DNA of 64,000 nucleotides from Crocodylus rhombifer (GCA_038503035.1 JAVSML010025531.1:310001-374000); one strand, 5' to 3'. Positions 49,107 to 61,830 are shown, counted from the stretch's first letter. Numbers and translations are program-made. Notes: a model not told the origin generated them from the sequence alone.

Positions 49107-49197
49107 CAGGGGTCAGCAAACTTTTAACAATGGTGGGCTTCTGCTTTCAACCTGATCATTACTGATTTCCTCCACTTGTTGGGCCATTTCCCCCTCC
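49107..49197 (+). mobile_element. hAT end fragment (CAGGGGTCAGCAAAC)
   Basis: CAGGGGTCAGCAAACTTTT is a common hAT terminus. About 90 bp, the rest missing or unrecognised. Confidence 0.45.
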
Positions 49198-49205
49198 TTC
49201 TAGTG

Positions 49206-49400
49206 CAGTGGTTTTCAATCTGTGGCCTGCAGATACCTGGGGGTCTGCAGACTGTATCTAAGGTGTCCATGAAAGATGAATATGATCAATCAGAAATATG
49301 TGAATTCCAACACTTACAATTCAGAGGGGTCTAACACCTCCATTTGAGATTTTTGAGGGAGGGCTGCAAATTCCCATTCCCAGGAACAAAAAGGAATGGT
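49206..49400 (+). mobile_element. hAT end fragment (CAGTGGTTTTCAATC)
   Basis: CAGTGGTTTTCAATCTGTGG then GGGGGTCTGCAGACTGT is a familiar hAT terminus with its small internal palindrome. The right end was not located. Confidence 0.5.
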
Positions 49401-49664
49401 AAAGTCAGTGGTGCGAAAGGTAGTATACGTAGGAAGGGGGCTGTGTTAACCTCTAAACACTGGCTATTTTGACATCTCCCTCCATAGCATCAGTGTCTCC
49501 TATTTGGGGAGAGGGAAGGGAATGAAAATTATGATTGAATTGGGGCTACTTGGACATGATTCCCGCAAGTCCCCACATGTCCTTGGGCTGCAGGGCTCTC
49601 CAATGTAGACTGGTTCCAGTTTGGAGAAGTGGTCCAAAAGTAATTGAATGGAATTCATTAAGGA

Positions 49665-50047
49665 GAAACACCTAGTCCTGTCCTTATGATGGAACAATAA
49701 AATGCACAAATATAAATTAGGAAATGACTGACTAAGATGCTGTACTGCAAAAAAAATATGACTTGGGAGTTGTAGTGGACTGTATAAATTACTACTAATA
49801 TTGCAAGTCAAGGGAAGCAATTCATACTCTTTATTTGGCACTAATGAAGCCTGACCTGGAGTACTGTGTCTAGTTTTGGGCCTCGTATTTCAAGGAAGAT
49901 AGGGACAAATTAGAAAAAGTCCAGAGAAAGACAAAAATTATGACAGGTTTGGGAAATATGACTTAAGGAAAGGCTGAAAGAACTAGGATCATTTAGTCTA
50001 GAGAAGAGAAGACAGAAGTCTTCAAATATCTAAAGGGTAGTAGTAGC
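49665..50047 (+). mobile_element. Old CR1 LINE, left part
   Basis: AAAATGCACAAATATAAATT, ACTTGGGAGTTGTAGTGGAC, CCTGACCTGGAGTACTGTGT and TTTAGTCTAGAGAAGAGAAG mark successive CR1 C-terminal blocks. Interrupted at 50048 by a GC-rich hAT-like element and resumed at 50732. Confidence 0.75.
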
Positions 50048-50731
50048 CCAGGGGTGCTCAGTCTCTGGCTTAGAGGCCAAATGTGGCCTGTGGAGCCATG
50101 GCCTCTGGGGCTCCCCATGGGTTAGGACATTAGGTGTCAGGAGACCAGTGCCTGTAAATATGGCCAAGCTACCCCCTGCAAATTCCCAAACCCCAAGTTC
50201 TGCACAGCTGGTTGGAGCTGGGCTGTAGCTGTACCCCCCTGCAGGCCTGGACCACACTGCCTGACCCCTGTCCCATGGGACTGAGTTGGCACTAGGCTGT
50301 GCCATTTGCACCCCCCACCTCAGGATTGAGCTATACCTCCTTTTCCATTCAGGGCCTGGTGACATCCCATCTCCCTGCATGTGCATCAGGGCCATGCCAT
50401 GCCCCACTCCTACCCGTGGGGTTGAGTTGGAGTTGAGCCATGCCCCCTTCTCTTTCCATGCCCATTCACCCTATGGGGTCAAGTTGGGGCCACTCCTCCC
50501 TCCAGGCAGGTCTTGGCTATGCCTAATTTTCCCCCTTGTAGGCCATACTCTGCTCCCTTCTTCCCCTCACCTACAGGGCCAAGTTGGGGCTGGGCTGTCT
50601 CCCTCTGTGTAGCCAGATGGTATCTACTTCCTCCACCCTGGGTGCAGGATCAGGACCGCCAGCCTGGATCTGACCCAAGGACTGACCAGGCACTGCTTAT
50701 CTGGTCTTCTGGGGTAAAGGTTGAACACCCA
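50048..50731. mobile_element. GC-rich hAT-like element inserted in CR1
   Basis: It splits the old CR1. Ends CCAGGGGTGCTCAGTCT and the complement of AGGTTGAACACCCA agree in the TGYTCA core. Flanks GTAGTAGC (50040-50047) and GTTGTAGA (50732-50739) match at 6 of 8. The interior is GC-rich and without transposase. Open frames on both strands (50030-50752) are incidental. Confidence 0.6.
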
Positions 50732-50962
50732 GTTGTAGACTATTTACTGTAACCACAGGGGATAGCTGCAAGGGAAACTGAGGTTATTAAGAAAACTTTC
50801 TCATTATGCGGGTATTTAAGCATTGAAATGGGCTACCCAGAGGGGCTTGATAGCTCCACCCCTGGAAATTTTCAAGAGCAGGTTAAACAAACATTTGGTT
50901 GGTATGGTGTACCCAGGGGTGATCCTGATGGTCCCTTCCAACTCAATTTTTCTATGATCCTC
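50732..50962 (+). mobile_element. Old CR1 LINE, right part and tail
   Basis: AAGAAAACTTTCTCATTATG, GGGCTACCCAGAGGGGCTTG and CCTGGAAATTTTCAAGAGCA are the terminal CR1 blocks, ending with TGGTCCCTTCCAACTC and TTTTCTATGATC. Confidence 0.75.
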
Positions 50963-52541
50963 TGAACTATCCGCAGGTTTCCGATCTATTTTCTCAATGG
51001 CTTTCTTAATTTCCCTTGCAAACTTTCTTTGTAAATAAATATTTTTCTATGGTGCATCGGCTTAATGTTATTCATTCCTATTCAAAGGATAAAAATGAAC
51101 CCTTTTCAAAATCATCAGTTTAAAAAATCTGTGTTTTATCTCCATCAAAAAGTCTGAAGTTTCTGCTAACCTGGCAGTTATCATCCCTTCTTGCAGCAAA
51201 GTTACTGAGACGGTGGGCATGAGTGATAACAGGGAAAAGTAGATTTGCATCTAAAGGACCAGGCAGGGGAGCTGCCTCCAGCAAAGGTTTGCAATATGGC
51301 AGAGCAATCTGCAGTCATGTTTCCCTTGATCTTTACCTCCAGACAACTCAGAAAATGTGACCAGTAATGTTAAAGTCAGCAGCAGCTCTCAAAAATACCT
51401 TAGAAAGAGGCTTCCCAGGCATGGAAGTCCAGACTGTAAAACATAATACATTCAGGACTTCATTGGCATTTGCAAGAATGGCTTATTCCTTATTGGAATT
51501 TTTGTACCTGTCCCCAGTTTTGTTGTTGGAATTCCTCCTTCCATAGAGCCATTGCCTCCTCACAGATGAATCCAATGTTTAAGGCAACATAGCATGAGTG
51601 GGAATTTATGCCCCATGTGCAGCTTTCCTTTTATTAGTAGGAGTAGCATTTTGTCAGGGGCTTTTCCTGTGTATGTATTACAGGATTACACCTGGGCCCA
51701 AGGTTTTTACTGTTTTTTTTTGTTTACAGTGGCCACATTTAAATGAGATGCTACTGTGCAGTAGCACTGGGGGGCACTAACTGTGATGCAACACTACTGC
51801 TCAGTAGTAACGCGTAGTTGCATCAGAAAAAAAATCTGCAGGAACAGTTGTTTAGTACTTGGTTATGTAAGTACTAAATGGGTGTGCAGTACCAACTGCA
51901 CAGTCCACTGCTCATGTAGATGCAGGCAGTAAGGCTTAACTCTGAATAATAAAACACAAGCTATGGATTTCATGTTTTGGCTCTTTGACTCTAGAGATAT
52001 TAGTCACCACAGTAGTGGTACACAGTAATGCTTCTAAATTTTAAAAGTTGAGTTTGGAAATTAAGTACTTGGCCTTAAATAGTTCCAAACCACCCAAAGT
52101 GGTCCATTATGTTAGCACAAGCTTGAGAAATAGATATGTATTACTATCTAATTGTGTAACATATGGTGTTGATTAGTGCTTAGCTCTTTTTATAGAACTC
52201 AATTAAAGAAATGACTGCAGTATATTTTAAGACTATGAGATGTCTGTTAAGGTTGCTTCTGGCATGAAGGAACTACTGAACCAAAAAATGATGAACTTTT
52301 TTCTTTTAGTTTAGCTATAAGATCCTTTCAGAATTAGTGGTGTGCATGGTTGAGACTGTGTAATAAAATGGAGTCTGTTCATGTGCTACAGTACTGAAAT
52401 GCAGTCTTGAAGATTTAAGTGCTCTCCAGGCAAAACAATAAAGAAAAGCCTTGGCTTTTATTTTCTGAAGTATTGCTCAAAATGTATCAATATATAGTGA
52501 ATCTGTCCCAGCTTTGTAGAGAGGCTAGGTTTACAAGATGC
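50963..52541. other. Non-coding stretch, possible MITE near 51720-51930
   Basis: AT-rich DNA. The part at 51740-51930 has mirrored words (CTACTGTGCAGTAGCACTG; ACTACTGCTCAGTAGTAACG; CAGTACCAACTGCACAGTCC) that suggest a small palindromic element, but no ends or duplication were identified. Confidence 0.4.
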
Positions 52542-52828
52542 CAGGGGTGTCAAACTCATCTGTGGCTCCAGGCCAGATCAGAACCTCATGGCTTTTCCCA
52601 GGTCAGATCCAGCCCGGGACACCAGGTTGACTGTCATGGTTACTGTAGCAAGTGGAGGTGGTGAGAGGTTTAGGATGGGGTCCAGCAGGAGACTGGAGGC
52701 AACGGTGGGTGTGGAGGTCCAGTGAAGGGGAAGTGGAGGTGAGCCAAGCTTGCCACTGACAGCCATGGCCAGTGGGTCCTGCATTCTGTGGTTGGCTATT
52801 CTGTCCAACTTCTGGTAGCTCGCCCCTG
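52542..52828. mobile_element. Putative hAT element (CAGGGGTGTCAAACTC family)
   Basis: Starts CAGGGGTGTCAAACTCATC, a widespread hAT terminus, with CCAGGCCAGATC soon after. The right end GTAGCTCGCCCCTG is a weak complement. No clear target duplication. Probably a relative of the element at 14768. Confidence 0.55.
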
Positions 52829-53324
52829 CTTTATACTATAAAAATCTAGCAAATCAACTATTATGCCTGCCTGCCTGCAAAAATAAAACAAAAATGACCT
52901 GGAAATATATCTTTTTCTAATCCTTTTTTTTGTTTGTATTTTTTATCCAAGGATGGCTTCTTCCTAAGAAGCCTGAGATTATCATTGCAGGATTTTATTA
53001 TTCATGTGAATGATTGATGTTGTAGATCAACTAAAGGGTAGCTGAAATGCACAAACCAGGAAAAGGGGAAAGGGTAGTGTTATTAAATGATAATGAATAG
53101 GAAAATTAGATATTTGGTTCACAACTCTCACACTTTCTCTCTCGGTCTTTCCTTCTCTCTTTCTTTTGCAGTCCGGTTTTCCTTCCCTATCTACCTTTTT
53201 GTAACCTTCTATTTTACAACAGAGAACATGGTCATAAGGGCTTTAGAAATACTAACAAATAACAGTTGTGTGAAATATGGATTTCTGTGTCCAATTTCAT
53301 GATTGGCTACTGTGGGCATGTCCT
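52829..53324. other. AT-rich non-coding stretch
   Basis: A CT-rich run occurs at 53130-53165. Nothing else recognised. Confidence 0.5.
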
Positions 53325-53430
53325 TTTATAGCATCTGATGAAGTGAGCTCTCATAATGACAGCTTCTGCATTTCTGATTTGGTCAGTCTGTAAGGTGCAT
53401 CTCTACTCTGCCATCTGCCACTCTTGCTAA
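53325..53430 (+). mobile_element. Penelope-like terminal remnant
   Basis: GCATCTGATGAAGTGAGCTC, then GATTTGGTCAGTCTGTAAGG and TGCATCTCTACTCTG, parallels 40341-40430. CTGATGA of a hammerhead core is at 53335-53341, but the GAAA is lost, so no ribozyme is expected. Confidence 0.5.
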
Positions 53431-54899
53431 TATGTCATATTGTATATTTGTAACTGCCGTAATGGAGTAGTCTGAGCCTAAATCACTTGAAGCATAAAAC
53501 TGTTGGTGAAAAGTCATTTTAAACTTCTCCTAGATATTAACTGTTGGTAGAAGTGGGTGGAAACTTTCCACAGGAGAATATAAATTCTGCAAATTTGTTT
53601 TTGAGTCACTTGACTTGCTCACTGTCAGAGACTGAGGAAAAGGGATTGTGTGTGCCAAACACAATGGACCACACAGCATTAATGTGGTGGATAAAGAGTA
53701 CAGCTCAGAGATCAAGTTTAGGTGTGGTAGAATAGTTTGGTTCCCTCCAGAAAGGGAGCAAGGCAGCCAGGCCTCTTCTGACTGGGAGCACTTTATTATT
53801 ACTAAAAGGGTTGAAAGCAAAGTTCACTGTATAATCACTGCAATACATTCATCAGTTGCCAAAGAGAGATCATCAACTAATAACACCTGTCTGCAATATC
53901 GAATGCTTAGCATCAGATTGACTGAGTTTGAAAAGACTTGAAGATTAAAGCTATTACTGCTGGAGTTTTGTTGCACTTTTCTGATAACCTTCACCCAAAA
54001 CAGGAAGTTTGAGACAAGGTGATAATTGGATAGATAGTCTATGTTAAGAGATGCTTTTGGAGCTAAGTTCTAACAACTGCTTCTTTAAAAGAAGCTGGTG
54101 CTTTTAGCTCCATTTTGACAATCTTTTCCAGTGAAGAACCCACTATCTTCAAAATGCTTTCCTCAGCCAAGGGGTTGCAAGATTAATTCATGGGTCACAG
54201 TCTATAATTCCTTGAGTCCTTCCAGAATTTCAGTGAGTGCAACTAACTGACATTCAAGTAAAGAAAGCTTTGCAAGATAGACTGTGCTACTAAGAACCAA
54301 CGCTGTAACCAAAGAGACAGCTCACTTCAGAGTCAAGCCATTTTATCTGCACACAAATATGAAACTTTCTCATAATGAAAAATAGTTTCTTTCACTACAT
54401 ATAAATTGTTTTCAGTTATTAACTACTCAGAGAACTTTGGCCATTCAGAGTTCTGAAAATGCTATGATTCCACTTATGATTTCAAATGCTTCCTCAGCCC
54501 GACGAAGAGTGTTCATACCCAAAAACATGCAAAAACATTTTCCAACTATTTTAATTGATCTAATAAAAGATATTGGATTTACCCAAAGAACCTTCTCTGC
54601 CTGTGATGGAAATAAATACATTTTCTTTTGCTTTCTATACACCTGTGTTATAAGGCCTCCAACTCTTTTGATGCTGTAGTTGGTGGTCTTCTGCCAGTGG
54701 TGTTCTAGCTGTATGTCCTTTGCTTTCCCTCTTGCAAGCACGCTGTTTGTCATAGCAACCTGTGAAAACAAAGCCAAGAGTGGAGAGCCTTTGGAGATGC
54801 CGCATGAAGGATCTTTCTTCATTGTTGACTACCACCAAATCTCATTGCATGGTGATTTATTAATAATGCATTATTTCTCTTGTTAAATGTTGTTGCTTG
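53431..54899. other. AT-rich non-coding stretch
   Basis: No exon or repeat recognised. Short open frames at 54437-54822 on both strands lack coding features. Confidence 0.5.
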
Positions 54900-54901
54900 T
54901 A

Positions 54902-56757
54902 CAGGTTTCCATTGCTTTATGTTGTACATGTGTTCCTGGAAAACAGCACATAACTTGAATTCACATAAAGGGAACCCACTTTACAATATAAGAAATCAGG
55001 ATACGTTCCAAGACCTCCACTGTACTGATCCCCAGACACATTTCTACCACTTTTACAAGACAATTTTGGTATTTACCAACAGCAGACAGCATGCACAAGC
55101 GCAAGGCACTATCATAATATGGGGATAACAGCTACAGAAACATGTGTCACAGATAACGAGTGAGGAGCACAGATCATAGTTTCATAGTTGGTAGGGTTGG
55201 AAGGGATCTAAGCAGGTCATCTAGACTGACCCCCTGCCATGGGCAGGAAAGGATGCTGAGGTCAAATGACCACAGCTAGGTGATTTTTCTAGCCTCCTTT
55301 TGAAGACCCACAGGGAAGGGGTGAGCACCACTTCCCTTGAGTGTTGGTTCCAGCTCCTAGCCACCCTGACAGTGAAGTAGTGCCTCCTGATATCCAGCCT
55401 GAATCTCCCCTCAGTCAACTTATGGCTGTTATTCCTTGTTACTCCCGGTAGTGCTTGGGGGAACAGGGTCTCTCCCATTGCCTGCTGGTTCCCCTTGGCA
55501 AGTTTATAGACAGCCACCAGATCACCTCTCAGCCTTCTTCTGTGGAGGTTGAACAGGTTCAGGTCCCATAGCCTCCCCTCATAGGGCCTACCCTGCTGCC
55601 CCCTGACCATGTGAGTGGCCCTCCTCTGGACCCTCTCTATGCTATCCACATCCCTCCTGAAGTGCAGCGCCCAGACCTGGATGCAGTACTCCAGCTGCGG
55701 CCTGACCAATGTCATATAGAGGGGGAGAATCACTTCCCTGGACCTGCTTGTGATGCATCTGTGGATGCATGACAAAGTGCGGTTAGCCTTCCTGACCGCG
55801 TTCTCACACCATCAGCCCACGTGCATCTTGGAATCAATAGCAACTCCAAGATCCCTTTTCTGCCTCTGTGCTGACAAGAAGGGAGTTCCCCAGCCTGTAG
55901 GTATGCTGCTGGTTCTTCCTCCCCAGGTGCAATACCTTGCACTTGTCTGTATTGAAACCCATCCTATTCTCATCTGTCCACTTCTGTAACCTGTCCAGAT
56001 CTAGTTGTAGCCTGTCCCTCTCTTCTAGCGTGCTCACTTCTCCCCACAACTTGGTGTCATCTGCGAACTTGAACAAGGTGCTTTTCACCCCCTCGTCAAA
56101 GTTGCCGATGAAGATGTTGAACAGTGCGGGCCTGAGGACCGAGCCCTGGGGAACCCTACTGCCCATATCCCTTCAGGTCTAACATGACCCATCCACCACC
56201 ACTCTCTGGGTGCAGCCCTCCAGCCAATTTGTGACCTATCTGACTGTGTAGGCATCGATACCACAGTCACCTAATTTTTTAATGAGGATGGGGTGAGAGA
56301 CAGTGTCGAAGGCCTTCCTGACATCCAGAAAGGCTACATCCACCGTGACACCTGCATCCAAGGCTTTTGTGACCTGGTCATAGAAGGCCACTAGGTTGGT
56401 CTGAGAGGACCTGGCTCTAATGAACCCATGTTGGTTGCCCGTAAGCATGATCTCCCCTGCTGGTCCCTTACAGATGTGCTCCTGGGTAATTTTCTCAAAG
56501 AGCTTCCCCAGGACTGAGGGCCTATAGTTTCCTGGGTCTTCTTTCCTCCCTTTTTTGAAAGATCCACACAGAAGACTATATTTTGGAGTGCGTTACTCCT
56601 ACAATGTACCACACAAAGCAGCTGACTGCGGGCTTCCACTACACCAATCACATAAAAGTGAATTTACCTTGCATATAACAAAATTTTGGTATAAAAAGTG
56701 TCATCACATAAGAGTGAATTTGCACCTACAGAACCCGCATAAAGCAAGGGAAACCTG
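54902..56757. mobile_element. pogo/Tigger-like element, split by a CR1
   Basis: Left end CAGGTTTCCATTGCTTTATG (54902) pairs with the right end, whose complement reads CAGGTTTCCCTTGCTTTATG. TA flanks both (54900-54901, 56758-56759), as in Tc1/mariner-pogo insertions. Words such as CACATAACTTGAATTCACAT and CATCACATAAGAGTGAATTT repeat near each end. No transposase frame was seen. A minus-strand CR1 (55175-56560) occupies most of the interior, and without it the element would be ~470 bp. Confidence 0.7.
55175..56560 (-). mobile_element. CR1 LINE inserted in the pogo-like element
   Basis: Tail at 55175-55225 (TTGGTAGGGTTGGAAGGGAT). Minus-strand frames: 55775-55221 with MTLVRPQLEYCIQVWALHF and the C-terminal end; 56166-55834 with VPQGSVLRPALFNIFIGNF, KFADDTKLWGEV and GFNTDKCKVLHLGRKN; 56448-56236 with GNQHGFIRARSSQTNLVAFYD and DVAFLDVRKAFDTVSHP. 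Three reading-frame blocks are separated by frameshifts. 5'-truncated just upstream of the RT. Among the better preserved CR1 copies here. Confidence 0.92.
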
Positions 56758-56759
56758 TA

Positions 56760-59700
56760 TTAGCCTCCTTACCAGACTGAATGCATATGGCTACACTATG
56801 TAGTACTTACTTTGGTTTCTCTATGCTCACAAGACACTTTTATGAAAAAATAATTAGAATTGTAGAACAAAGTTGTCTCTCCTTATCCCTAAATGGAAAA
56901 CACATTTTGGCCATGAAATAGATGAAGTAATTGTTTCATGGAAAGGGCATCATTTCTAACCTCCGTAATTTCTAACCAGTCATGTCCCAGTAGCGGAATC
57001 CCCAGAATGTAGGCAGCTCTATTAGTTGAGCCAGCGAACACAGCAAATTATAGCCATGTTGGTTTTCCACATAGGGCAGTTTTGTACTCTATATAAAGCT
57101 GTACTGTAATTCAAAGTTCATTTTACTGGTAAGCATCATTGAGCCAGAATTGAGTTCAGAGCTCCAGGGAAAATAGGTCTCAGCATTTATCCATAATGCC
57201 ATTTTAAGTTGGCTTGAATTTTTGAATTCTCAGTTAGTTTGCTAATCCTATTCTAGTGCACTGCTGTTCTTCCTAAGATTCTCAACAGCTGAGAACTTTT
57301 TAGTAACTGACTGAAAATAAATCTACGTATATGACCCATAATTGACTGGAAAAAGGAACATTATCTTTCAAGAATTTTTGAAAGTTAAGTTAAGTGATTA
57401 GTAGCAACTAAAAGAGCCTTACCTTTTTTCCCAAATAGGACTCTGTGCCCTCTTTTAAACATTTTACCACGTAATATTAAAGAAACGTTCTTCCTGCAAC
57501 CAACAACTTAAATATTGGTTGTACACGCAGACAAACAAACAAAAAATAGCAATCCAATATCAGCTTTTGTTTGATGCTCAAAATGTATACATGTAACTGT
57601 GGGCATGCACTTTGAGGCCACTTTTGAAATGTGGTCTTCTGAGATGTTCTTACTCTCTTATTTTCTCTTATATAGTCTTCATGCTGCTCTTCCAAGAGTC
57701 AGCTTACTGTGGTTGGACTGCTGGTAGGTCAGTTTCATGAGTTCTTGCTTATTTGTTGTTTATTGTTCCTATAAAATAGGGGAGAGTCTAATAAATTATT
57801 TTGAAGTGTTTAGCAACAAATTGCTTAAAACTGTCTCCCCTGCAGCCAGAGTCCTGAGGGTGTCTAGGGTGAGGGGAAAGGTGAATAACAGCAGCCTACA
57901 TTCCTAGTATTGTTATTACATATTCAGAATTCACACATCGTGTGAAAAAAAACTGGTGACGGGGCATGGTCGGACAATCTGCCTAACATTGTGTCATTTT
58001 CTTCCTTATTCTGTCAGCTTCCTCTACTGTGCCATTCTTGCTCCAGATTTACAATATAGCTAGTGATAGTTTAGAGTATCACAAATTTCTAATGAAAGCA
58101 CAGACGAAATGATCAAGGATCTTCAGTCATTTATTTCTAAAATGTAATTTCCTTGCAGTATATTACTGTGTATTATTTTACTGTGCATTTTATTATTTCT
58201 TACTCAAAAATGAGATTGCTGTATTTCTATTGCTTTATAGTTGCTTCTCCAATAATAAAATTAATACAAAATCATGTCAGTTGATCCTAACATTAGTGTG
58301 ATCTTGTACCATGCCATTAGGTTGCCCATCTATCTGTGCAGATATTATGGAAAAGAACCATGTATGCGTGTGTATGCACATGGGGTTGTTTATGTATAGT
58401 TTACTGCATTATATTTACTTAAAGTTGAATGTATACACTTGGAAAGGGGAATGTTACAATAACCCTGTGCCCATATGATGAGCACTGTAAGAATAAAGAC
58501 TACTGTACTGGTAATTTTAAATTCATACTGCACTCTAGTGGGGAATGTTTTGAGTGCAAAAGATTTTAAATAACGTATGTATCATATACAAATGGGGGTG
58601 GAAAGTTATCTTCATCTCATTTAAATTCTAAGAAAGTGGGTAAAATTAGGAGATCATATTATCATTTTAATATGCTGTTTGTTATTTGATTAGATGCTGA
58701 ATTTCTTCACTTAATAATGTACTAGAAGGATAACTAGAAGGATGATGGAGCAGTATCTCCAAGTAGTTTCCAGAGAATCTGTGTTATTGGGGATATCTAT
58801 GTCTTCTGTTGTCCAATCAGAAGTACTTCTAGGAAAAAACAAATTAAGAACAACAAATAAACACAAAACCGCAGGTTTTCCTTCTGTGTCACAGCGTCAT
58901 GCAGATGTATGTGATCTAGCTCATTAAAAATTCACAGTTGACATAAAACATTTATTTAATAATAATTGCTCCTTTTGTATTTTTCCCATTTAAATTTGGT
59001 GTTGCCCTAGATCCAGTTTTTTAATGTTATTCTATTTCCCTTTTCCTTTACTTTTGTAAATGCTATAAAATACATAGTTGACTGTACCTGTAAGCAAAAC
59101 AGTATGATAGAATTAACTTAACTGATCCTGAGAGTTGTTGACTTCATTAGCAATAAAAAGAACCTCTCAGGGTAGGGCCTTTGTTTTTTTCCATAATTAT
59201 AACAACATTTTTATTAAATAATCTTTAACTTGTTTAAAATAACCTCATATTAAATAAGAGATGAAACAAACTGGAACTCTTGGATTGAAACTCTTTTCAA
59301 TTTAGGGATGTTTAGATTGGCATCTTTTGATCTGAGCTTGCTTCTTATGATTTGATTCTAGTTCAGTGAATGTGCTTTGGTGCTGTTGACAGCTGGATCA
59401 CATGAAATTTCTACTATTTGGTGCTCTCTCAAGAACAGCTTGCTATATTTTGGTAAGGCCAGATCCAAATCTGAAGGCTAGTCCTGATTCACTTTTGGAC
59501 TCAAACCTTGGCAGAAACCAAATCTGGATCTGGAACTTAAGATGGTCTTGGCTAACTCTCTTTCCCTTTCCTAAGGCATGGTTAATTTGATTGTATTATA
59601 GAGGCAATAAAAGTGACATCATTCTTACAGTTGTACAGAGTTATTCTCTTAAAATAGAAATTAAATGACTTGGCTAAATATTGCTTTATCCATTGAGTTT

Positions 59701-60084
59701 GAAGAACAAACACTTTTTTAAGGTATTCTGCTTACACTGTATACTGTTGCATTCATATACTGTCATGCATAGTTTGAATAATAAAATAACCCTGTTGTAT
59801 TTACATGCAACAGTTTGTTTGTATGATTCTTAACCTCTACCTCCCCTTGCCTTTGAAATGTAAAAGTTTAGGTTCTGGGAGCCTGACTTTCCTCACATTT
59901 TTTCATTTCTCCTCCATTAAGTACTCTGGAGATACTTTTGTTTAAACTGTGGTGTGACAGGAGAATCGGTATTTAGATACCAAGTTTAATTTTTATTCAG
60001 TTATAATTTTTGAAGATTCAAATAAGAAAGAAAAAAATGCATTTATTGTTTCTCTATAGGCAGCCAAAGTTCTTTGGATAAATC
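56760..60084. other. AT-rich non-coding stretch
   Basis: No exon or classifiable repeat. 59455-59540 carries repeated AGATCCAAATCTG-like and GATCTGGAACT words similar to 31915-31970, possibly an undefined repeat. Confidence 0.5.
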
Positions 60085-60730
60085 TGAAGGGGGGCTCCTT
60101 TTCCACTGCCCCTTTTCTACCGCCACCAGAGTTTCTGGTACAGTGAAACATGGGTCTGCACAGCTTTTTGCAGCTGCTGGCATCTAGAGGCTTGGGCAGG
60201 GGAGAAAGGGAGCCTCCCTGCCACCCCTTCCCACACACAGCTTGGTAGTTGCAGTCTTCGGGTGGGGCTGGGTCCCTGCAATGGGGGAGGGGAGCATTTC
60301 CCCCTGCCCAAGCTACTTGACAGTAGCAGCCAACATCTGCACCAGAGCTGCTCAGCCCCACATTTGTGCACCAGGAACCAGGGTGGGGGTGGGGGAGGAG
60401 GGAGACCCTCTGCCATGTGGACTTGGGCTGACTCCCCCGTCCCACAGCCAGCAAGTTGTGGTGGGGGGGAGGGCCTCATGGCAAGAGAGGCTCCCTTCCC
60501 CCCATCCCCTCCTGCTGCATTGGTCTGGCCTGGCCCAGCCCTCCCACTCCCCAGCCCCAGGCCATTAAACTGTGAGCGGGGGGGCCCTCTCCAGGCTGCA
60601 CGTAGAACTGGGATGAGAGGCTGTCATTCACTCAGGTCAGTGACAGCTTAGGAGGAGGGGCCAGCCCAGCACGGGCAGAACAAAGAGTTCTGCCCAAGAC
60701 TGGAGTGTGGCCCTGCACAACTCTGTCTGG
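60085..60730. other. 650-bp GC-rich block, unclassified
   Basis: Abrupt GC-rich island with G-runs and C-runs on both strands. Overlapping frames in several phases show no domain. Flanks show no duplication. It lies 1.1 kb before the zinc-finger exon and resembles the GC-rich cores of other DNA elements in the window more than a promoter. Confidence 0.35.
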
Positions 60731-61830
60731 GATGGCAGTGATTGCGCTCTAAGTTAACCCATGATGGGATCTGGCACAGATACTCAATAAAGCGCTCTAA
60801 CAGAAAGTACCTTAGTTTACTACACATCCATCCAGGGTCGACTTAGAGTGGAATCCACCATTTTTAAAGTGTGTTGTGGATGCCTGTTGTGTTATGGCTA
60901 TAAAGTGCTTTCTGTGCACTTAAAGCACATTAAGTGTAACGAGGTAACCCAAGGGAGAATGGATTTTCCCCCCACTTCATTGCCAAGCAAGCTTAGTGAA
61001 GTGAGCTATAGTTCACACTTTACTTCAGACTTAGATGAGAAGAGTCACACCTGCCACCTTTGATCTGGCTCAAAGAAACTTTGAGAAACTGTGCGATTCA
61101 CCAAGAAATATACCTTTTTTTTAACAATAAAGGATAACCCAGTGGATTACCAGCACATCTGCTAAAACAAGACTTGGCATTTATTTGATGCTCCTCAACA
61201 AAGCTCTAACTATGTTACAAAGTCAAGTAAAGATCTTTAGCTTGCACAGAAGGAAATTGATGTATAGGGGAATTTCCTACTATAGTTTTCCTAAATCACA
61301 TGACAAATCAACAGTGGCACGGAAAACAAAACTTAGTTTTCTGTCTTCTAGTCCTGTAACCCAGCTGCTAGATCACAACATTTCTTCCATTAAAAGCTGC
61401 AACTTACTTTAGTATATAGAATTTAACATAGAATTCTTTATCACCAAACTGGCTTGGCACACATTATTGAAGAGGTATTATCTGACTATAATTATCATAC
61501 TATTTTCCATATTTTATTTGCTTTCTGTTCAAATAATGAACAAATGAAGCAAAATAATCAGGAAGTCAAAATAAAATTAAAAAATATATTGCAGTTAACT
61601 CTAGTGATAGATTTACAAGTCTTGTTGAAATATGCAAGCACTTTCATTTATTTAAATATGGGATTTAACTATAAAAATATGCAATGGGAAGCAAAATTGG
61701 AAGGCAGAATATCAAATGAAAACACAGAACTGCAGACTTACAATTGGAGCATACAATTGGAAGCCTTGGCTTCTTTCTGTTTTCCAGATGTTTAAATGTT
61801 TTGCGTAAAACTGTATTTTACTCATCAATT
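60731..61830. other. Intronic or 5'-flanking sequence before the exon
   Basis: AT-rich. The 113-codon frame at 61454-61795 is AT-driven and lies upstream of the splice acceptor, so it is not treated as coding. Confidence 0.55.

Noticed and set aside
50030..50752. Open frames on both strands in the GC-rich block
   Set aside because: They fall within the hAT-like insertion splitting a CR1 and lack domains. Coding on both strands is implausible.
61454..61795. 113-codon frame ending just before the zinc-finger exon
   Set aside because: AT-driven composition, no similarity to ZNF385 proteins, and it lies upstream of a good splice acceptor.
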